From contig NZ_LFQU01000008.1 of the NCBI RefSeq assembly GCF_001275135.1, forward strand, positions 1-64,000: a DNA stretch of 64,000 nucleotides. The letters run 5' to 3'. Shown piece by piece: positions 16,969 through 26,045 of the stretch. The translations under genes were made by a program, and so were the position numbers. Numbering within the stretch: the stretch's first letter is position 1; each line of letters opens with the position of its first letter. The stretch is from Xylanibacter rarus. GTDB taxonomy: Bacteria; Bacteroidota; Bacteroidia; Bacteroidales; Bacteroidaceae. The notes under the pieces are model-generated. The model worked only from the letters and a program-made list of their open reading frames with translations. It searched no databases and was not told where the DNA came from.

Positions 16969-17970
16969 TACAGTTGTATTTTTAGTTTTGCTATATATAC
17001 GTTTCCTATTGGGCCATTTTCAAGCTCGTATCGCCCTGGGTATAATAGTTCAAGTCGTTTTCTGCAGTTGGCTATCCCAATGCCTTCGTGCTCTGAATCT
17101 ACATGTCTTATAATAGTGTTGACAGTATCGAAACTTAGCAGACCGTTCTTTAGGCATATGTTTATTTGGATGTTGCAGTCTGTGTCTGCTGATGTGCCAT
17201 ACTTAAACGCGTTTTCTACAAAAGTGATAAATATCATAGATGGTACAGGAGTTGTTTCGTTGTCGGTTTGGGCTGTTAGGGTCACCCTTGTATGATGGTT
17301 TAATCTGAGTTCCTGCAAATCAGTGTATTGCCTGATATATTCTATTTCCTGTCCTATGGGAATGTTTTCGGAATGTGTTTGTGCATACATGTATCTCAGA
17401 ATATTTGAAAATTTCACGAAGGCAGATTCTGTTTTATCAGACCCAGAAAGTACAAGTGCATAAAGCATATTGAGAGTGTTGAACATGAAGTGTGGATTTA
17501 TTTGTGCTTTATAGAGTGCCAGTTCTGCTTTGTTTTTCTCTGCGGCAATTTCCTGTTTTGCCAGTATTTGTCTAAATAGTTCGAATGTCAGTTCGATTGC
17601 AAGCGAAAATCCTGTTACCATGAGAAAAAAGAACCATATTGTTTGTGTGCGCATATTCATTCTGGCTTCCATTTGCCGTGGTGAGCCTGTATGGTCTGAT
17701 GGTACAGGAAAATAAGTGAACAGCCATGTTGTTGCAGTTAAAGTGATCAGTAAGCCGGCTATGTGTATGTAGTTTTTTCTGCATGAAGAGTTTTGGTAGG
17801 CATACCCATCGGTATATGAAGTAAATAATGTATATATAGGCTATCAGTGTGAGCAGGAAGGCCGTGTTGTGCACAATCCAACGGTCAACAGGAAGCAGCA
17901 TTATGGTCAATGGCATTATAATTAAGCAGAATAAAAGGTCTATATACAATGCAATGTGATTATTCTTCAT
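16968..17970 (-). pseudogene. LytS/YpdA-type sensor histidine kinase, frameshifted
   Basis: The N-terminal part (from 17970) encodes two hydrophobic segments (LYIDLLFCLIIMPLTIMLL and FLLTLIAYIYIIYFIYRW). The frame then leaves its path after LFMQK. The second part carries a further membrane span, the coiled linker, the His-kinase motif QINPHFMFNTLN and the ATPase region FVENAFKYG and GIGIANCRKRL. Deleting one base from T6 at 17773-17778 joins them through NYIHIAGLLITLTATTWLF into a 333-residue protein with four membrane spans, normal for the family. It is coupled to the LytTR regulator. Either a base-call error or a genuine inactivating mutation. Confidence 0.88.
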
Positions 17971-18075
17971 ATGAGATTTGTTTTCAGATGTTAATGTATT
18001 CAGTCCGCATGGTTTATATATTTTATTATTGTTGGCTGCGGATGGTTCACATATTTATTTTGTTTTACGATCATT

Positions 18076-18084
18076 GCAAAGGTA
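18076..18084 (-). promoter_or_regulatory. -7 box of the first LytS-LytTR operon
   Basis: Minus-strand TACCTTTGC fits TAnnTTTGC, about 105 nt before the kinase start at 17970. No good -33 element is present. The direct repeats at 18122-18158 lie directly upstream, where an activator would bind. Confidence 0.5.
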
Positions 18085-18121
18085 ATACATTTTATTGAAC
18101 GGTCTATTGTTTGCCATGTGT

Positions 18122-18158
18122 TGTTTGTCACCACATATAGGCTGTTTGTCACCACATA
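18122..18158. promoter_or_regulatory. Candidate LytTR operator: two 16-bp direct repeats with 21-bp period
   Basis: TGTTTGTCACCACATA occurs exactly twice, at 18122-18137 and 18143-18158, so the period is 21 bp, two helical turns. Direct repeats with this period are the known binding architecture of LytTR regulators such as E. coli YpdB and BtsR. The repeats lie in the gap between a LytS/LytTR pair (minus) and an RND pump operon (plus). The repeat sequence itself is not a known LytTR consensus, so the assignment is by geometry and context. Confidence 0.6.
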
Positions 18159-18343
18159 GTTTATCATAAGACTCATTGTTCATAAATTTGCATCAACTGA
18201 ATGGCCGGCAATGCAGTTTTGTAAGGAAAAAAGCAACTATATTTCTTGCTTATATGCACCCGGACATAGAGGGCTGTTATTTGTTGTATGTCTTGAGCGG
18301 CCCTTATTTAGTAACTTTAGTTTTTATTTTATAGAAATACAAA

Positions 18344-19465
18344 ATGGAAATTAAAACAAGTATTATGCTCGTTGTGTGTAGTATGTCATTGTTCTGTGCT
18401 TGTGATGATAAAAAACAGGCTACTCATGGCGAGGAGTATAAGACGCTTACTGTTACGCGTCGAGACTTTATGCTGCAATCTGCTTATACTGCAACACTTC
18501 AAGGGCGTCAGGCTGTTGAGGTGCGTCCGCAGGTCAGTGGCACGATTACAGACATACGTATAAATGAGGGAGATGCCGTTAAGCGTGGTCAGGTGCTGTT
18601 TGTCATTGATCAGGTGCCATATAAGGCTGCGCTCAGTACGGCAAAGGCTAATTTGGAGAGTGCGGAGGCAAAGTTGTGTACGGCCAAACTAACGGCAGAT
18701 AGTAAAGAGGAACTTTGCAGGAGAAATGTTGTATCAGATTATGACAGGCAGACAGCCGTTAACTCTTTACGAGAGGCCAAGGCTGCTGTAGCTCAAGCCC
18801 GGGCTGAACTTACACGTGCTACTAATGACTTGTCTTATACAGAAGTGAAGAGTCCTGTTGATGGTGTTGCAAGTATGATACCTTATCGTGTCGGTGCATT
18901 GGTTGGCAGTACTATTGAAGAACCGCTTGTAACCGTGTCTGATGATTCTGAGATTTATGCTTATTTCTCTATGGCTGAGACACAGATGCTTGATCTTATA
19001 GAGGAGTATGGCTCACTTGATGAGGCTAAGAAAAAACTTCCTCCGGTCGGGTTGACGATGAGTAATGGCAACAAATACGATCTACAGGGACGTATTGATG
19101 CTATTGGCGGTACCGTTGATTCGGAGACTGGATCTATAGGATTTAGAGCTGTTTTCAGCAATCCCCGACATCTGTTGCGCAATGGTGGCAGTGCTTCTGT
19201 ATTAGTTCCGTCCGTGCATAAGAATTGTATTGTGATACCTCAGTCGGCTACATATGAGCTTCAGAACAGAGTGTTTGTGTGGAAGATTGTTGACGGCAAG
19301 ACAAAGTCTGCCCCTATAACAATTTATAAATATAACGATGGGAAAAACTATATTGTGCTATCCGGACTGGAACCGGGTGATGTCATTATTGCGGAGGGCG
19401 CAGGACTGATGCGTGAGGGTACGGTGGTTAGCACGGGAAAGAAGTCTGATTCCACAAAAAAATAA
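18344..19465 (+). CDS. RND efflux periplasmic adaptor (membrane fusion) lipoprotein
   Basis: A 373-residue AcrA/MexA-like adaptor linking an RND pump to an outer-membrane channel. A lipoprotein signal ends at LFCAC (Cys20). The lipoyl halves are RQAVEVRPQVSGTITDIRINEGDAVKRGQVLFVID and YTEVKSPVDGVASMIPYRVGALV, flanking an alpha-helical hairpin (about 90-140). Beta-barrel and membrane-proximal domains follow (NGGSASVLVPS, VLSGLEPGDVIIAEG). The pump gene follows within 10 bp. There is no outer-membrane factor in this operon; the TolC homolog at 24733-26028 belongs to the neighbouring pump operon. Confidence 0.93.
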   Translation: MEIKTSIMLVVCSMSLFCACDDKKQATHGEEYKTLTVTRRDFMLQSAYTATLQGRQAVEVRPQVSGTITDIRINEGDAVKRGQVLFVIDQVPYKAALSTAKANLESAEAKLCTAKLTADSKEELCRRNVVSDYDRQTAVNSLREAKAAVAQARAELTRATNDLSYTEVKSPVDGVASMIPYRVGALVGSTIEEPLVTVSDDSEIYAYFSMAETQMLDLIEEYGSLDEAKKKLPPVGLTMSNGNKYDLQGRIDAIGGTVDSETGSIGFRAVFSNPRHLLRNGGSASVLVPSVHKNCIVIPQSATYELQNRVFVWKIVDGKTKSAPITIYKYNDGKNYIVLSGLEPGDVIIAEGAGLMREGTVVSTGKKSDSTKK

Positions 19466-19474
19466 GGATTGCCA

Positions 19475-22400
19475 ATGAAAATAAAAACTTTCATCGACCG
19501 GCCTATACTGGCCGGAGTAATATCCGTGCTGATATTCATTCTCGGAATTATAGGCTTGTTGCAGCTTTCTATCGAACAATTTCCTGAGATTGCACCACCT
19601 ACGGTCAGCGTTTCGGCTACATATAGTGGGGCTAATGCTGAAACCGTGCAGAAGAGCGTGGTGGTGCCGCTGGAGGAAGCACTCAACGGTGTTGAAAATA
19701 TGACCTATATGACTTCAACGTCATCTAATAATGGCTCTGCCAAAATCAGTGTATATTTCCGCCAGGGAACAGATCCTGACATGGCCACAGTCAACGTGCA
19801 GAACCGTATTGCCACAGCACAAGGACTGCTGCCGGCAGAGGTGACAAAGAGTGGTATTACCGTGCGAAAACGTCAGACAAGTAACATCAAGCAGTTGGCT
19901 GTTTATAGTCCTGATGATTCGTTTGATGAGGCTTTCCTTACCAACTATATGAAGATTAATATCGAACCGCGTCTTTCGCGTATTGCCGGTGTTGGTGAAG
20001 TTAATGTATTCGGATACGAATATTCCATGCGTATATGGTTAAATCCCAGTAAAATGAGACAGTATGGACTTGTACCGGCTGATATATCCGAAGTGCTTGA
20101 CGAACAGAATGTGGAGGCCGCCACAGGCACTTTGGGTGCTGAGGCAAGTAACACTTTCCAGTATGTGCTGAAGTACCGAGGACGTTATGAGAATGAGGTT
20201 GATTATGAAAATCTTGTGATAAAGTCGCTTCCTGGTGGGGAAGTGCTGCGACTAAAAGATGTTGCCGCTATAGAACTGGGAACTAGAGCTTATGATTACA
20301 TTAACGAAGTTAACGGTCATCCAGGTTGTAACATCATGATTGCTCAGACCTCAGGGTCAAATGCCAATGAGATAATAGAAGAGATCGACCGTACCGTGGA
20401 CGAAATATCCAAAACGTTGCCAAAGGGTATAAAGATAGTGGATTTGATGAGTACGAAGGATTTTCTTGATGCTTCAATTAAGAACGTCATAAAAACGCTT
20501 GTCGAGGCAATAGTACTTGTGGTGCTTGTTGTCTATGTATTCCTTCAGAGTCTGCGTTCAACATTCATCCCCGCACTTTCAATCATAGTGTCGCTGGTCG
20601 GTACGTTTGCCTTTCTCTATGTGGCAGGCTTCAGCCTGAATATGCTTACTTTATTTGCGTTGGTGCTTGTAATCGGAACTGTAGTAGACGACGCCATCGT
20701 GGTTGTAGAGGCCGTTCAGGCCAAATTCGACGAGGGCTACCGTTCTTCATATCTTGCCACGGTCGATGCCATGGACGGTATCACGTCGGCGCTCGTCACT
20801 ACAACATTTGTTTTCATGGCTGTGTTTATTCCTGTGAGTTTCATTGGAGGTACCACGGGTACATTCTACACTCAGTTTGGACTTACTATGGCTGCTGCTG
20901 TTGCCATATCGCTGGTCAATGCGTTGACGTTGAGTCCGGCTTTGTGCTCACTTATAATGACTCCACATGCCGATGCTTCTAACGGAAGCAAGTTAAGTTT
21001 TTCGTCGCGTTTCCATATAGCTTTCGACACAGCATTTGGCCGTCTTGTCATGAAGTATAAAAGAGGAGTAGCCTTTATGCTCCGGCGTAAATGGTTTGCC
21101 GGATTATTGCTGGTTATTGCCTGTGTTGGCTTTGCCATACTCATGGCAACCACAAAAACCGGCTTTGTGCCCAATGAGGATATGGGCACGGTGTTTGTTG
21201 ATGTGCGTACATCGCCGGGCAATAGCGTAAGCCAAACCCGTAAGGTGATGGAGCAGGTGGATAGTTGCCTGCGCACTATACCGCAGATTGAGTTGCAGTC
21301 GAATACTACGGGCAACTCTACTTTGAGCGGTCAGGGTGCCTGCAACGGAATGTTCACGATACGTCTTAAAGATTGGAGTCTGCGTACTCACAAGGAGGAT
21401 GCTCTGGATGCTGTGATAAGCGAGATACAGCGCATTACGGCTCCTATATCGGGTGCTGACATCATTGCCTTTACGCGTCCAATGATTCCTGGATACGGCA
21501 CAAGTAGCGGATTTGAGGTATATGTGCAGGACCAGAAGGGAGGCACCACAGATGAGTTGTTAAAATATACGCGCCTGTTTATTGACTCTTTGAGCCGCCG
21601 TCCCGAGATAGGCCGTGCGACAACTTCATTTGACACCAAGTTTCCACAGTATCTCGTAGAGGTCGATGCTGCGCGATGCAAACGTAACGGAGTGTCACCA
21701 GCCGATGTGCTCAGCACGCTTTCCGGATACGTTGGCGGCAGCTATGCTTCAAATATGAACCGCTTCTCAAAACTTTACCGCATAATGGTGCAGGCACCGC
21801 CTGAGTTCAGGCTCGACACACGCTCACTAGATAATATGTTTGTGCGAAACTCAGACGGCCAAATGTCGCCTATAAGCCAATATTTAAAGCTCAAAAGAGT
21901 TTATGGCTCAGAAGTGCTCACACGCTTCAATTTGTTTTCTGCCATACAGGTAAACGGCTCGGCAGCTCAGGGATACAGCTCTGGCCAGGCCATAGAGGCT
22001 ATAAAGGAGGTGGCAGACAAGACTTTGCCTACGGGCTATGGTTATGAGTTTGGAGGTATGTCGCGCGAGGAGTCTGACGCAGGCAATACGGCCACATTGG
22101 TGTTTGTTGTGTGTGTTGTGTTTATATATCTTATTCTCTGCGCTCTATATGAAAGTCTTTTCATTCCTTTGGCTGTCATTTTGTCCGTGCCGTTTGGCCT
22201 TGCCGGCAGTTTCATGTTTGCTAGGATTTTCGGTCTGGAAAATAACATATACTTGCAGACCGGTCTTATAATGCTCATCGGTTTGCTTTCAAAAACGGCT
22301 ATCCTGCTTACCGAGTATGCCTCGGAGCGGCGTCGTGCCGGCATGTCGATAGCTCAGGCTGCAATTTCGGCTGCTGGCGTACGCCTCAGACCTATACTTA

Positions 22401-22600
22401 TGACATCGCTCACAATGATTTTCGGTATGTTACCCATGATGTTTGCTACGGGTGTTGGTGCTAATGGCAATATATCCATAGGCGTAGGTACGGTGGGTGG
22501 AATGCTCGTGGGCACGGTGGCCCTGCTTTTTGTTGTTCCTCCGCTGTTTATGTTGTTTCAGTATATGCAGGAAAGGTTTATGCCGCAGCGACGCCAATAA
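19475..22600 (+). CDS. RND multidrug efflux pump inner-membrane subunit (AcrB/HAE1 type)
   Basis: A 1041-residue proton-driven exporter with 12 predicted membrane spans and two large periplasmic loops. The ATG at 19475 (MKIKTFIDRPILAGV) is chosen over the TTG at 19469. Motifs include FPEIAPPTVSVSATYSGA in the porter domain and the TM4 proton-relay pair in GTVVDDAIVVVEAV. The second half shows NNIYLQTGLIMLIGLLSKTAILLTEYA and RLRPILMTSLTMIFGMLPM, typical of the HAE1 subfamily that pumps hydrophobic drugs and bile-type compounds. It forms an operon with the adaptor. Confidence 0.95.
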   Translation: MKIKTFIDRPILAGVISVLIFILGIIGLLQLSIEQFPEIAPPTVSVSATYSGANAETVQKSVVVPLEEALNGVENMTYMTSTSSNNGSAKISVYFRQGTDPDMATVNVQNRIATAQGLLPAEVTKSGITVRKRQTSNIKQLAVYSPDDSFDEAFLTNYMKINIEPRLSRIAGVGEVNVFGYEYSMRIWLNPSKMRQYGLVPADISEVLDEQNVEAATGTLGAEASNTFQYVLKYRGRYENEVDYENLVIKSLPGGEVLRLKDVAAIELGTRAYDYINEVNGHPGCNIMIAQTSGSNANEIIEEIDRTVDEISKTLPKGIKIVDLMSTKDFLDASIKNVIKTLVEAIVLVVLVVYVFLQSLRSTFIPALSIIVSLVGTFAFLYVAGFSLNMLTLFALVLVIGTVVDDAIVVVEAVQAKFDEGYRSSYLATVDAMDGITSALVTTTFVFMAVFIPVSFIGGTTGTFYTQFGLTMAAAVAISLVNALTLSPALCSLIMTPHADASNGSKLSFSSRFHIAFDTAFGRLVMKYKRGVAFMLRRKWFAGLLLVIACVGFAILMATTKTGFVPNEDMGTVFVDVRTSPGNSVSQTRKVMEQVDSCLRTIPQIELQSNTTGNSTLSGQGACNGMFTIRLKDWSLRTHKEDALDAVISEIQRITAPISGADIIAFTRPMIPGYGTSSGFEVYVQDQKGGTTDELLKYTRLFIDSLSRRPEIGRATTSFDTKFPQYLVEVDAARCKRNGVSPADVLSTLSGYVGGSYASNMNRFSKLYRIMVQAPPEFRLDTRSLDNMFVRNSDGQMSPISQYLKLKRVYGSEVLTRFNLFSAIQVNGSAAQGYSSGQAIEAIKEVADKTLPTGYGYEFGGMSREESDAGNTATLVFVVCVVFIYLILCALYESLFIPLAVILSVPFGLAGSFMFARIFGLENNIYLQTGLIMLIGLLSKTAILLTEYASERRRAGMSIAQAAISAAGVRLRPILMTSLTMIFGMLPMMFATGVGANGNISIGVGTVGGMLVGTVALLFVVPPLFMLFQYMQERFMPQRRQ

Positions 22601-22639
22601 TGTGTAGACATAGTGTGATAATCTCATTTTAAATCAATG

Positions 22640-22682
22640 TTTGTTACTGCCAGAATCAGGTCATCTTTTTGGCAGTAACAAA
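22640..22682. terminator. 13-bp inverted repeat between convergent RND pump and LytTR gene
   Basis: TTTGTTACTGCCA (22640-22652) and its exact complement (22670-22682) enclose a 17-nt loop. It is placed 40 bp after the pump gene and 118 bp after the end of the convergent regulator gene, so it could serve as a two-way terminator. The T-tract is weak, and an operator role cannot be excluded. Confidence 0.5.
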
Positions 22683-22800
22683 TCTTGGTTTATAGTAACA
22701 GGCGAACCAAGTCTGCGTGTCTGTTTGTTGTAAGTGCTTTATTTTATGTATTGATGATGTGGCAGATGGTTGTTGCTTGGGGTTCTTTTGTGCATTGTTC

Positions 22801-23574
22801 CTATGAATTGAGCCACACTTTAAGTGCAGAGGCTTTTTCACGGCTTATAATGATTGGCTCCTTGCAGTTGGGTGATGTTTTCATTACCCAGCGTCCGCCA
22901 AAGTAGGGCTCTATGCTTCTCACAGATTTTGCCGAGACGATAAACTGGCGGTTTGCTCTGAAGAAGTTTTTCGGGTCGAGTTGCTGCTCCAGGCTACTCA
23001 ATGGCGGGTCTACAATATGCTCGGTTCCGGCCCATGTGGTGGCTATGGTTATTTTGTCTTCCGAGCGGAAGTATGCAACGTCGTCTATTTGCAATGTGTA
23101 AAGTTTCCGGCCTGCCGACACAAGCAGACGCTCGCGGTATGTATTAGCAGCGTCTTCGTGCATCGCTCTTGCAAGATATTTGCTGAGGCTGCCAAGAAGT
23201 CCGGCGTTGTGGTAGCGTTCAAATTTAGCTATTGCAGTCTCAAGACGCTCAACGCGTATAGGCTTTAGCAAGTAGTCAATACTGTTAAGGTCGAATGCCC
23301 TCAGTGCATACTCGTCGTAGGCTGTGGTGAATACAATCATACATTCGGTCGGCAGCTTGTCTACGAGTCCGAATGATGTGCCGTCAGAGAGTTGTATGTC
23401 GAGAAACATTATATCGGGACGGACGCCCGAATGGTCGAGCCACTGGGAGGCTTCGCTTATGCTGCCAGGCACAATATGTGTGTGCCATTCAGGTCTTATA
23501 CTGTTCACCATACTAAAGAGCAGGCGGGCTGCCGGCAACTCGTCGTCTATTATTGCAGCAGTAATGTCAGTCAT
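22801..23574 (-). CDS. LytTR-family response regulator (second RND locus)
   Basis: A 257-residue regulator with a receiver domain (DDE at 10-12, Asp59 in IMFLDIQLSDG, Lys in LLKPIRVERL) and a C-terminal LytTR domain (RERLLVSAGRKLYTLQIDDVAYF, NFFRANRQFIVSAKSVRSI). It overlaps its kinase gene by 8 bp and is the last gene of the set adaptor-pump-TolC-kinase-regulator. It is a divergent paralog of the regulator at 16261-16968, so the two loci are unlikely to be a recent duplication. Confidence 0.92.
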   Translation of the reverse strand: MTDITAAIIDDELPAARLLFSMVNSIRPEWHTHIVPGSISEASQWLDHSGVRPDIMFLDIQLSDGTSFGLVDKLPTECMIVFTTAYDEYALRAFDLNSIDYLLKPIRVERLETAIAKFERYHNAGLLGSLSKYLARAMHEDAANTYRERLLVSAGRKLYTLQIDDVAYFRSEDKITIATTWAGTEHIVDPPLSSLEQQLDPKNFFRANRQFIVSAKSVRSIEPYFGGRWVMKTSPNCKEPIIISREKASALKVWLNS

Positions 23575-24628
23575 ATATCATGGGGATTTTTACGGTAAAA
23601 GTATTGTTGTCGGCAATGATGCGTATGTCACGTCCACATAGCAGTCTGCAACGCTTTGACAAATTCTGAAGTCCGTGTCCTGAGGTGCCAATTACAGGCT
23701 TGGGTGTCAGCGTGTTGCTTACGGCCAGCCAGGGTGAGTCGTCGTTTTCTTCACACCATAGTTTTATGGTTGCGGGATTTGCCGTGTTAACGATGTTGTG
23801 CTTTATAACATTTTCTGTTAGCAACTGTAGTGTCAGTGGCGGCAGTTGCATGTAGCCCTCGATATTGTTGAGCTTTGTTTCAAGTTGTATGCAGTCGCCT
23901 AGCCGCACTCTTTGTAGCTGTAAGTAGGTTTGGGCAAACCTAATTTCTTCGTTGAGGCTTACACTTTGTTTCTCGTGGCAATCGAGAATGTAGCGGTATA
24001 TGTCGGCCAAGTTGCGCGTAAATTCGGCTGCACCAGCTGGGTTATATTCTATTTCAGCCACGAGTGTATTCAGACTGTTGAATAGAAAATGGGGGTTTAG
24101 CTGACTTTGCAGAGCTGCATATTGTGCTTTGGCTGAGGCATCTTCCAGTTGTCGTGCCCTGCGGCGATGTTCTGCTATGTCGGCATAAAACCTGTTAATG
24201 AGTAACAGACTTACGGCCAGCAACTCTATTAGCCATACGCCCAGCAGTGCTCCGGCCCCTCGCCATGCCAAGGCCATCGGCCTTGGGGAGTGACCTATGA
24301 CTTTGGTGGCCACAAGCAGCAGATAATTAGAGCAGAGTAGGGCTGCGGCTGCTATAGCAAGGAATGTGAACATGCGGCTGCGCTTTTTTATCCATGCGGG
24401 ATAGGACGCACTCATGCGCCGGTTGACAAAGCGCAGGCTCAGACCAACACCGTTGAACAGCAGTAGTACGGCAATGATGCTTTCCGGTGTGGTCAGGTGC
24501 TGGCTACTTATGGCCGGCATGTCACCGCAAATTATGAGCAGCAGGTATGAGCAGCAGCCTATTGCAGAATAGACAAGTATGTCGGTGAGCACCGATCCAT
24601 GCTGCAGGTTATTGTCATTAGTTGTCAT
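23567..24628 (-). CDS. LytS/YpdA-type sensor histidine kinase (second RND locus)
   Basis: A 353-residue membrane kinase with four hydrophobic segments in the first 165 residues, a helical linker (YADIAEHRRRARQLEDASAKAQYAALQ), the phospho-acceptor motif QSQLNPHFLFNSLN and a compact ATPase domain (LTENVIKHNIV, GTSGHGLQNLSKRCRLL). The intact reading frame here shows what the frameshifted paralog at 16968-17970 should look like. A -7 promoter box lies just upstream at 24713-24721, so the kinase-regulator pair may also be expressed apart from the pump genes. Confidence 0.93.
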   Translation of the reverse strand: MTTNDNNLQHGSVLTDILVYSAIGCCSYLLLIICGDMPAISSQHLTTPESIIAVLLLFNGVGLSLRFVNRRMSASYPAWIKKRSRMFTFLAIAAAALLCSNYLLLVATKVIGHSPRPMALAWRGAGALLGVWLIELLAVSLLLINRFYADIAEHRRRARQLEDASAKAQYAALQSQLNPHFLFNSLNTLVAEIEYNPAGAAEFTRNLADIYRYILDCHEKQSVSLNEEIRFAQTYLQLQRVRLGDCIQLETKLNNIEGYMQLPPLTLQLLTENVIKHNIVNTANPATIKLWCEENDDSPWLAVSNTLTPKPVIGTSGHGLQNLSKRCRLLCGRDIRIIADNNTFTVKIPMIYD

Positions 24629-24712
24629 ATTTTTATATTACATGTGTGCGTCCGGCAATATGGAGTAGCATGCCGTTTGGATGCCTGTTTGGTGAAATAC
24701 TGCGCTGCGAAT

Positions 24713-24721
24713 GCAAAAATA
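24713..24721 (-). promoter_or_regulatory. Internal -7 box before the second LytS-LytTR pair
   Basis: Minus-strand TATTTTTGC fits TAnnTTTGC, 84 nt upstream of the kinase ATG and just beyond the TolC stop codon. No -33 element is seen at the usual distance. Confidence 0.5.
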
Positions 24722-24732
24722 ATAAATTATTT

Positions 24733-26028
24733 TCAATATCCGTACACATATTCGAGTGAGCTTTTGGCCATGCAGGCATCAAGTTTTGAGGCTATGTGAT
24801 TCCGACATGCATCGAGGTAGTATATCTGAGCGTTGATGACGTCTGTAACAGACACACTTCCTTCATAATATTTTTCTGTGGTCAGTCTGCGGCTTTCTTC
24901 TGCTTTGAGAAGTGAGCTTGCTGTCAGTTTTACCTGTTCGCATGCCTTTGTGTAGTTACATCTAGCCGTTTCGGCTTCAAGCTGCAGCCTGTCGGCAGTG
25001 CTTCTCATCTGTTCTTCGGCTACGGCTGTGGCATGTTTTCCCATACGTCGGGTGTTGCCCCTCTTTCCCCATTCGAATATAGGAATACTTAGTGTGGCAT
25101 ATACAGAATAGTTGGGGTCTGGAGCTGCCCTGAAGTCGTATCCAGGTGATGTGTAGCTTCCGTTGATGCCTACAGACAAGTTCGGCTTGTAGGCTGCATC
25201 GGCCATGCGTGCCTCATAGCCTTTTATGTCTATTTGTTTGCTCGCCATGGCCATCTCAGGACGATTGTATATACTTTGCCCCGTTGAAGGTATTGTTGTA
25301 TCGGGACATAGCATGGTATCTGCCGGTATCATATCAGATGAACCGACACCAGCCAGCGAGTTTAGGGCAAGCCGAGCATTTTCGGCATCAGTTAGCGCAC
25401 GCTGCAGTTGATATTCGGCATCGTTGAGACGCACTTCGGCTGTCAGAAGATCGTTGCGGCCGGTATATCCGTTGCTTACACGTAATGCTACAGCCTCTGC
25501 AAGTGCGGCTGCGGCATCACGATGTCTCTGTGCCACTGTTACCATTTCGCGTGTTGCTACATAGTTCCAGTATGTCTGATCGGCTTGATATATAAGATTG
25601 TTGGTTATGCGTTTTTTCTCGAATGCAGCATTCTCACTTTCTGTTTTGGCCTTTCCGTAGGAAGCCTTGAGCAGTCCGCCCGTGTAGATTGGTTGAGCCA
25701 TTGTCAGCGATGCACCGTATTTTGTGTTTCTGCCGTTGAACGTGTAGCTGCGGCCGCCGTCTGTACTCGGCAGTGCTATGTTCAGTTCGAGTGGATTACC
25801 TGTATATTTAGCGTCGGCGTTGCCCGTAATCTTTGGTTTAAAGTCTGCTTTTGCCGCTGCTGCATTTTCTTTATATACTTCTAATGCGTGTGTGGCGGCT
25901 TTTACGTCGTGGCTATAGGCTTCCACCTGACGGCGGTATGCCTGTAGCATAGCCGCATCTTTAGCTTCAGCGTTTGTGCTTATGGCAGTCAACGCCGCAT
26001 ATATTGTTATTATATGTTTTATTTTCAT
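24733..26028 (-). CDS. TolC-family outer-membrane efflux channel protein
   Basis: A 431-residue outer-membrane factor that completes an RND tripartite pump. A signal peptide (MKIKHIITIYAALTAISTNAEA) is followed by two OEP repeats of long coiled helices alternating with beta strands. Typical segments are GASLTMAQPIYTGGLLKASYGKAKTESENA and VYATLSIPIFEWGKRGNTRR. It lies 17 bp after the pump gene on the same strand. Being the only TolC homolog here, it may serve both RND systems; this is inference. Confidence 0.92.
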   Translation of the reverse strand: MKIKHIITIYAALTAISTNAEAKDAAMLQAYRRQVEAYSHDVKAATHALEVYKENAAAAKADFKPKITGNADAKYTGNPLELNIALPSTDGGRSYTFNGRNTKYGASLTMAQPIYTGGLLKASYGKAKTESENAAFEKKRITNNLIYQADQTYWNYVATREMVTVAQRHRDAAAALAEAVALRVSNGYTGRNDLLTAEVRLNDAEYQLQRALTDAENARLALNSLAGVGSSDMIPADTMLCPDTTIPSTGQSIYNRPEMAMASKQIDIKGYEARMADAAYKPNLSVGINGSYTSPGYDFRAAPDPNYSVYATLSIPIFEWGKRGNTRRMGKHATAVAEEQMRSTADRLQLEAETARCNYTKACEQVKLTASSLLKAEESRRLTTEKYYEGSVSVTDVINAQIYYLDACRNHIASKLDACMAKSSLEYVYGY

Positions 26029-26045
26029 ACTTTGTCTGTTGCTTG

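Noticed and set aside
22640-22700. LytTR operator in the pump/regulator intergenic region
   Set aside because: The repeat is inverted, not direct with a 21-bp period, and lies between convergent gene ends, so a terminator is more likely.
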